DNA of 64,000 nt, taken from NCBI GenBank assembly GCA_029532625.1, contig JARFXM010000008.1, positions 186,001 through 250,000 on the forward strand, in the 5' to 3' direction. Shown piece after piece: positions 62,495 to 64,000 of this stretch; positions within the stretch are counted from its first letter, which is position 1; each line of letters opens with the position of its first letter. A program made the translations under genes and the position numbers. The notes below the pieces were generated by a model. The model made no database searches, was not told the origin of the DNA, and saw only the letters and a list, made by a program, of their open reading frames with translations. This DNA comes from Lomentospora prolificans. Lineage: Eukaryota; Ascomycota; Sordariomycetes; Microascales; Microascaceae.

Positions 62495-63059
62495 GGGAAC
62501 CGAGAAGAAGGACGCGGAGAACAAGTACGTGAAACGGCACGGGAACTGGGAAAGGAAACGGTACACGCGTAAAAAGCAAGAGAGGACCCCGAGGGGGGTT
62601 TTGTCGAAGGAACTTGATACCCTTTTGAAGGACGGCTGGGAATATTTTAACGGGTGGGCAAGGGAACCTGTAGTTTAGTATGTTTCTATTCTTTGTTTCT
62701 CCTAGATGGTTGTGGCACGAGTGCCAAGTATCGATACGAGAGGCGCAGCAATTAGAAAGTCATTAGAAAGTAAAGTCTCTATTCCATATCCGACCTCTTT
62801 TGAAGAAGCAGTTGATACCTTTCTACCATTTCGTAAACGAACAATGCCCGCAAACACACATAGACACGCCAGATGTTTAGGAGGGGAGGAAAAGGGTATC
62901 AAAAGCAAGCAAGTAAGCTACCCTAAAACTGAACGCAGACAACGCCAAGCGCTGAAAATATCCCCATGGATCAAGCATGACATGGAAAGAAGAGACTGCA
63001 AAGAAGATGACACAGCGCCACTCCCCTCCCCCTGAGAAAAGCACCGTAGAAGTTCATGC
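62495..63059. other. Convergent 3' flanks with an unexplained open frame
   Basis: Between the Cys-cluster gene and the GH47 gene. A Lys/Glu/Arg-rich frame (62472-62678) stays open here in a different phase from the annotated last exon. The rest appears non-coding. Confidence 0.5.
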
Positions 63060-64000
63060 CTATCTCGGCCTCCGGAAGGGATGGGCTTCGGTATTGAGCA
63101 CGTAGTCGTCGAGGCTGATGAGGTCTGGGGGTGAGAAGATGAGGTAAAAGTATTTGAGGGTTTCGGCGAGCCAGAAACTCTGTTTTCGCAGTTAGCATAT
63201 AGGAGAATTCGCTTCCTCTTGGTGATGAAAGAAACTTGCTAGACGTTAAAAAGAGGAGGGAGAAAAAAAGAAAATAGAGACAAAAAAGAAAAAAAAAAAA
63301 AAGAGATTGCTCACCTCCATGTAGTCCTCTTTGGGCAATTCGCCCTTCTTCGTCTTCTCCTTAGCAACGGTGACATCCAAAACCGCCGCATTCGCAATCT
63401 CCGTGGCGGTCCCCTCCCTGACGGCCCGAAACATACCCCACGCCATATCAACATAGACCTCCTCGCCTGTAACGCGGTACAAGACGAACAAGCTCTCGAT
63501 GGCCTCCGGCCTCAGGAGATACCGGGGGTCCTTGGCCGTCGTGAAGCCCCTGGGGAGGGTCTCCTTGTACTCGGGCCTCTTCCCCGCCTCCACCCCAAAG
63601 ACGTCCTCGTCCCAGTGGCACGACCGGGGCATCTTGTCGGGGCCGGGGCAGACGACCATGTTGAACCGCTCGGGCATGATGCCGGTGGGGAAGGACCTGT
63701 AGACGTAGGCGCAGCCCTTGGCGAGGCGGGCGCCGTTGTCGACGTCGGTCTGGTTGGAGAAGAGGCGGCCGCCGAGGGCCATCATGCCGCCGACGAAACA
63801 GGCGAGGTGCTCGCTCTCCGGGTCCAGGACAGGCACGTCCTCGCTGTCTACGTTGACGTTGCCCGAGATGAGGATGTCGTCGCCCTTGGGGACCATGGGC
63901 CGGAAGAAGAGGTTCGCCGTGGCCGTGCGCATGAAGGCGCGCGACATCTTTTCGTACACGGGCTCGAGGCCGCCGAGCATGGCGTACATCTTGGGCAAGT
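63060..64000 (-). CDS. Class I alpha-1,2-mannosidase (GH47), C-terminal part, cut by window edge
   Basis: Exons 63315-64000 (continuing beyond the window) and 63060-63179 give the last 268 or so residues of a glycoside hydrolase family 47 enzyme. Diagnostic segments are SEHLACFVGGM, LRPEAIESLFVLYRVTG, and, near the end, VLNTEAHP, whose Thr coordinates the structural calcium in this family. Family knowledge: these enzymes trim alpha-1,2-linked mannose from N-glycans in the ER or Golgi, or from secreted glycoproteins. The N-terminus, which would show a signal peptide or membrane anchor and separate the subtypes, is outside the window. The final intron is 135 bp with a pyrimidine-rich body, GTGAGC donor and GCTAAC branch site. 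The gene is convergent with the Cys-cluster gene. Confidence 0.93.

Overview
The window is nuclear DNA from a filamentous ascomycete (Pezizomycotina, most likely Sordariomycetes). The genes have one to four short introns (about 58-135 bp) with GTA/GTG-type donors and CTAAC/CTAAT-type branch sites. They encode fungus-restricted proteins such as a CHS7-type chitin synthase chaperone, a Pho85-type cyclin and a DUF3716-type protein, beside conserved eukaryotic housekeeping factors. No operons, rRNA, convincing tRNA or intact transposons were seen. The species cannot be named from sequence reading alone. Layout, left to right. 1-7 kb: PRP19 spliceosome E3 ligase (minus), divergent OHCU decarboxylase of urate breakdown (plus), then an orphan nuclear-type fungal protein (minus). 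6.8-17.5 kb: a 10.7 kb gene-free interval, G-rich on the plus strand, with clustered GCTGGCTG and TACTTGTA motifs. 17.5-23 kb: DPB11/Rad4 four-BRCT replication-checkpoint protein (plus), convergent with an Arg/Asp-repeat protein (minus). 23-27.5 kb: gene-free. 27.5-36 kb: UTP8-like ribosome-biogenesis factor (minus), divergent from an ELG1/ATAD5 PCNA-unloader ATPase (plus), then a small Arg-rich orphan (minus). 37.6-40 kb: PCL/Pho80-type cyclin (minus) with a long leader. 40-56.8 kb: a second, larger gene-free interval with no recognisable element. 56.8-58 kb: CHS7 (plus). 59.9-62.5 kb: coiled-coil/Cys-cluster protein (plus). 63.1-64 kb: the 3' part of a GH47 alpha-1,2-mannosidase (minus), cut by the window edge. 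The genes do not form one pathway. Two of them (DPB11 and ELG1) act at replication forks, and two (CHS7, GH47) act in the secretory and cell-wall route. The most unusual content is non-coding. The first gene desert holds an unexplained array of GCTGGCTG/CAGCCAGC octamers interleaved with TACTTGTA near-palindromes and a textbook G-quadruplex sequence. Among the proteins, the ELG1 homologue carries a canonical PCNA-binding (PIP) box inside its ATPase insertion, and two otherwise uncharacterised Arg-rich proteins share an RVHF motif and a Gly/Ala-rich hydrophobic segment.
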